46,478 bases of DNA from Bremia lactucae (Eukaryota; Oomycota; Peronosporomycetes; Peronosporales; Peronosporaceae), in NCBI RefSeq assembly GCF_004359215.1, contig NC_090611.1, forward strand, positions 590,915 to 637,392. The letters are read 5' to 3'. A program made the translations under genes and the position numbers. A model generated the notes under the pieces. That model saw only the letters and a program-made list of their open reading frames with translations. It was not told the DNA's origin and ran no database searches. Shown one piece after another: positions 43,049 through 46,478 of this stretch. Each line of letters starts with the position of its first letter. The stretch's first letter is position 1.

Positions 43049-43786
43049 CTACTCAACCTTTACTTCCGAGATACCACTGGCGTCAATCAACTGCATAGAA
43101 ACAAGGAGAATTATTAACTACCGTCTTTTCACACTTTTAATTCTTGTCTTACCGTGTAAGCCCAATGGCCATTGCGCACAAGAAATCGCATGTCCAATTC
43201 TAAACGGCACTTTTTAAGCACGTCTTTAGCCTCGTCCAAAGTCATATCGGGCTTCCATTCGCGGTCAAATATGGACAGACAGAAGTGAGCACCATACCCA
43301 TGCGCACCAAAGTTTACGTTGACCATGGCCCCAAAATAGTCAATCCAGTGCAGAGAAGGCACACTTTGATTTTCGATTGTCGTGTCCACAGCGCCTATCA
43401 GTAAATTCACTTGGTACGGGGCACGGCGCAAAAAGCGCGCAAGTTCACCGCGCACATAATTGGCTGTGGCGGGACCGTCAAGCGTCACACCGTTGCGCAA
43501 CTCGTATAGCTTCATGTTTTTCTGAATATACTCGCCGAAAGCCAAGCGGTCACTTTGTGGGCCTGACGTTACCATAACCTTATGGTCGTCCAGATTAATG
43601 GACTGATTTTACAAATAATCACAACAATGTATTAGATAGAATTACGAGATACCACTGTGAAATGGAGGCTATATCGAAATGTACCTTGTCTTCGTCATCT
43701 TTGTACACCAGAATACTGCGCACCACCTTGCAGTCTGCCGCCAGCAACACAAAATCCTTGCCGACGATTCCGAAGATCGAGTCCAT
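43049..43786 (-). CDS. PSMB2: 20S proteasome subunit beta-4 (PSMB2)
   Basis: A non-catalytic beta subunit of the 20S proteasome core. Exons on the minus strand 43786-43685, 43602-43153 and 43090-43049 splice in phase to 197 residues. Exon 1 encodes MDSIFGIVGKDFVLLAADCK; no propeptide and no active-site Thr precede it, as expected for beta-4. Exon 2 gives MVTSGPQSDRLAFGEYIQKN, YVRGELARFLRRAPYQVNLL, and AHGYGAHFCLSIFDREW. Reading straight through the second intron gives a false end (RQELKV); splicing gives TLIDASGISEVKVE, which suits the family better. Introns are 82 and 62 nt. Confidence 0.95.
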
Positions 43787-44091
43787 TTCGTCTTCGTTTT
43801 CCCCTTTTTCGTTGTGGATCTGCCCAGAATCCTATGATTTGTTGAAACAGGAAAAGCAGCGACTGGTAGAAACGCAAAAATAAAATTTAGGCCACGAAAA
43901 GTGTTTATTTTCAGCAACACCAGAAGCTTCTAAACATACTAGAAGGGACGATTGGCTGGATGAAACAAAAGTTATTTGGGAACTAACGACATTTAGTATC
44001 TTTACTTTGCATTGTGCCAATAGTGCTCAATCGACCTATTATTTAGCTAATAAGCTTAAAAGCTGTTTTTTACTGCTCACAAGACTCGCCA
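43787..44091. other. PSMB2 upstream region
   Basis: 305 bp with no gene recognised. The PSMB2 promoter should lie here, next to a retroelement LTR. Confidence 0.5.
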
Positions 44092-44549
44092 TGTAACGGG
44101 GGCACTGCCGACTTGTACTGCTTCAGTACAAGTCCACTTCGCACTGCTTCAGTTGCGAGTGGTGCCCTACGTTATTTCACGTACACTAGTACGTGCAGAG
44201 GAAGACTTCTCTTTAAGGTAACTAGCTTAAAGAGGGTAAAATGAAAAAATTATTAATATAAATAAGTGTCTCTTCTTATATCTTTGTAAATGCTAACTTT
44301 ATTATAATCTAATACTAAACATGTAATTGAATTCTTATCTCTATCTTATCTGTAACTCTCTCTTTGATTACTCCTACAGCTGATTAGTCTGCGGAATAAA
44401 TAGGTATAATGGTCTATACCTATTTATGGATAAGAATTCTGAATATTACTATATAAAGTAATATCCTGCAAATATTATCTACCTTTTAGATAATATATTA
44501 ATCAACAACCTTTAAGTGTTAATTTCATGTAACGATCCACCCCGTTACA
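44092..44549 (-). repeat. 3' LTR of a minus-strand gypsy element, family B
   Basis: TGTAACGGGG to CCCCGTTACA, 458 bp, about 90 percent like the copy at 2587. Flanks CGCCA and TCACT differ, as expected if it is one end of a longer element. On the minus strand a purine tract, AAGGGAGGAGTGA (44562-44550), directly precedes it, the hallmark of a 3' LTR. Confidence 0.9.
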
Positions 44550-44684
44550 TCACTCCTCCCTTACACAACAATCACTCTGACTGTCATTGGATGGAGTGGT
44601 CGCTATGTGACCACTTGATTCTTGAAACGATGTTGATTGGTCAGAACCATCATTTTAAATTTCCATCGCACGAAGGATTAACTC

Positions 44685-46316
44685 ATGCGGGGTGACGAAA
44701 GTGCTGCGCCTCCGGCTGCGGTTCGTGCAGCCGCGGGTGACGCATTGTTATCTTTTGCGGCAGACGGAACGTCTGCCGTAGTATCTTCCACTCGCACAAC
44801 ACTAGATGTTGCGAGTGCACGTGTTGATTCACCACGTGAATACGACCCCTCTTTGGAGGTCGACTACGAATGCGAGTCGGACGAAATGGCCGACTCGGGG
44901 AGAATGGAACAGTCGCCTGATATACGTCAGGCGGCTGACTATGAGCTTTGAGAGGTATTTGGATCCGACGATGAGGATGATCCCTCATCGCCCGCTCCGT
45001 CTCCCGTACGGTCACCCGCACATATTTCTGTGCGTAGTGATGACGATGGCGTAAGCCATCGTAATAAAAGTTCTTGTGGTACCCCTGCTTCAGTGGGTAC
45101 CACTCAGGGGAGTATAGACAATAAATGTGTTTTCTCGCCCCTGAGAAGAAGCCGTGGCTTTTGCCCGAACGGCTAGTCAATTGCTTGTCTGGAGAGACTA
45201 CTCCTCAGAATAAATATTCCTCATTTATTGCGACAAAGCTACATGGCCTTCATCCCAGCGCGAAGAACTTTCGCGCTGAGGAAGATTTTTATCTCATTGC
45301 TTTTTATAAGCATCGATTGTATAGTGGCAACAACAAGCGAGATAAAGTCTCGCTGATGCAAGCCTGGAGCGCGTTCATTCGCAATGTCAAAGACATTGGA
45401 CGCGAAGCTTGGCTTTAGAAACTTAACGCGAATCGCGTTAGATTTAAAAAAAGAACTCCAACCGGTGCAAAGTATAAATTGCATCGGTTGTCACGTGAGG
45501 CTGGGCTTCCATGCCTCACGTGGGGTGATCCCTGTCCGTGTTGTGCATACAACTCTAAGAGGGTAAAATGGGATGTCTATTCCATTTTCGCCCTGGGGAA
45601 GGGCTCGCATTTCTATATAGATGCGTGACGCGATTGACGTTTTGCAATCATTTTACACGCGCCAGGGGCGCGTGTTTTGCGATGGGCCTTCTGAACCATC
45701 GGATGGGTCTCGTCATACTGACGGACGAGAACCTCAACATCAGCAACCATCTGGGAACGAGGCTCCCAGCTGTCATGCGAAGGTGGATAACCACGCCAGC
45801 AAACAAGATAACTCGTTCGCTGCCCCTTCACATCACGGTGGTTCTGGATACGTTCCACAAGGAAACGTTGACCACCGTGGGAGTCCACCAAAGGTTGTGG
45901 TGGAGGAGGGAAAATTAGATCCGAACCGTATGTCGGATCTAATGTCGAAGATCGACAAAATGGATCACTTCCTCCATGATTTGGAGGAGGGTCTTGAACA
46001 CGAGCGCGGTAAGCGTCGCTCGTTGGAACAGATGGTGCAGAATCACCATATCGAGCGGTTGGAAGACCGTTCGAAGGGTGCGTACTCCTTGTTGGAGTAC
46101 GAGCGGAACTATCATGCTGTTCGCGATGAGCTGTCATCAGCTCATCGTAGTTTCGAGGATCTTCGGAACAAGCATGAGAAACTTCAGGTTCAACATGAGA
46201 ACCTGGTTCGCGATCACAAGAATCTTTTGGGGATTCTTGAAAAGGGTGGTCACATCCGTCCTCGGAAGAAGCCGCGTACTGATGGTACGGGCGGAGCCGA
46301 CCAACGTAAAACGTAG
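44685..46316 (+). other. Antisense gene of the gypsy element: acidic, Cys-motif, coiled-coil protein
   Basis: Plus-strand coding runs against the retroelement. Parts: 44685-44951 (MRGDESAAPPAAVRAAAGD; acidic), a TGA, then the same frame to about 45160 (SDDEDDPSSPAPSPVRSP). Next is a core in another frame, 45125-45600 (YSSFIATKLHGLHPSAKNF; GREAWL; GAKYKLHRLSR; PCLTWGDPCPCC), with a stop at 45416. Last is 45621-46316, ending in a coiled coil of about 110 residues (SDLMSKIDKMDHFLHDLEEG; HEKLQVQHENLVRDHKNLLG) and a basic tail. Total is about 540 codons, with two stops and two frame changes. The core recurs at 18651-18830 with conserved residues. Function is unknown. Confidence 0.6.
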
Positions 46317-46478
46317 GATGCGTTCGCATCCTACGTGGCAATTCTATTGTGTACGCATTGCCTCTTCGATGCAGTACACGGAAAGGCCCAATGAACTTGG
46401 GTAGTAGTTTACTGCTACCCACATTAGTGACTAATCGCTTAGGTAAGTTTACCGTAGAGAGTAGCACTAGATCATTAA
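45613..46478 (-). CDS. gypsy integrase C-terminus with chromodomain (partial)
   Basis: The minus frame is open from 46467 to its stop at 45613 and probably continues past the window edge. LPKFIGPFRVLHRRGNAYTI then ELPRRMRTHPTFYVGRLRPY is the GPY/F module; a 120-residue disordered linker follows; then the chromodomain (RFLVERIQNHRDVKGQRTSY, LVCWRGYPPSHDSWEP) at 45903-45717 and a basic tail. It targets and completes integration as the last part of Pol. No stop interrupts it, so this end looks younger than element D. The linker lies opposite the plus-strand coiled coil, and the chromodomain lies opposite the plus-strand low-complexity part. Confidence 0.88.
   Translation of the reverse strand, partial: NDLVLLSTVNLPKRLVTNVGSSKLLPKFIGPFRVLHRRGNAYTIELPRRMRTHPTFYVGRLRPYHQYAASSEDGCDHPFQESPKDSCDREPGSHVEPEVSHACSEDPRNYDELMTAHREQHDSSARTPTRSTHPSNGLPTARYGDSAPSVPTSDAYRARVQDPPPNHGGSDPFCRSSTLDPTYGSDLIFPPPPQPLVDSHGGQRFLVERIQNHRDVKGQRTSYLVCWRGYPPSHDSWEPRSQMVADVEVLVRQYDETHPMVQKAHRKTRAPGACKMIAKRQSRHASI

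Overview
The window reads as nuclear DNA of an oomycete, probably a downy mildew or Phytophthora relative. The housekeeping genes have short GT-AG introns (36-128 nt). They are isolated islands in decayed Ty3/gypsy LTR elements, Ty1/copia debris and Mutator-like (MULE) elements. One promoter resembles the oomycete initiator. The species cannot be named from the sequence.

Layout. 1-3060: decayed gypsy element on the minus strand, its 5' LTR interrupted by a solo LTR. 3061-7092: tandem repeat, an older gypsy pol remnant and an inverted integrase fragment. 7631-15088: gene island with cohesin subunit SCC3 (plus), a decayed unknown reading frame (minus) and rRNA dimethylase DIM1 (minus). 15337-20500: LTRs, a copia integrase scrap, a gag-protease remnant and a mosaic minus-strand gypsy derivative. 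20525-29614: one MULE transposase gene with a C-terminal OTU domain, split by about 6.8 kb of inserted material that includes a gypsy element cut by a 100-N assembly gap. 29750-30994: an LTR with a nested 715-bp non-autonomous MULE. 31106-36481: an internally deleted gypsy element with matching 5-bp target duplications. 36482-44091: second gene island with a mucin-like membrane protein, CDC123, SEC22 and proteasome subunit beta-4 (PSMB2). 44092-46478: 3' part of a minus-strand chromodomain gypsy element.

Most interesting content. (1) The chromodomain gypsy elements carry, between chromodomain and 3' LTR, an extra reading frame on the opposite strand. In the 44-46 kb element it is an acidic, Cys-motif and coiled-coil protein of roughly 540 codons (with breaks) that overlaps the integrase C-terminus and chromodomain antisense. 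A diverged copy at 18.5-19.3 kb keeps both the antisense protein and the chromodomain recognisable. A third element, at 31-36 kb, has a different antisense frame in the same place. (2) Four gag-protease junctions carry the same arrangement: a seven-base slippery-type sequence, an exactly 8-nt spacer, and a GC-rich hairpin that contains the in-frame UAG. This is a textbook layout for -1 ribosomal frameshifting. (3) The split MULE-OTU gene and a 22-bp near-perfect hairpin in an intergenic region also deserve a look.

The cellular genes are complete and are unrelated in function (sister-chromatid cohesion, 18S rRNA dimethylation, eIF2 assembly, ER-Golgi vesicle fusion, proteasome). The divergent CDC123-SEC22 pair shares a 275-bp promoter region. 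The gypsy, copia and MULE genes almost all carry stops, frameshifts or deletions.
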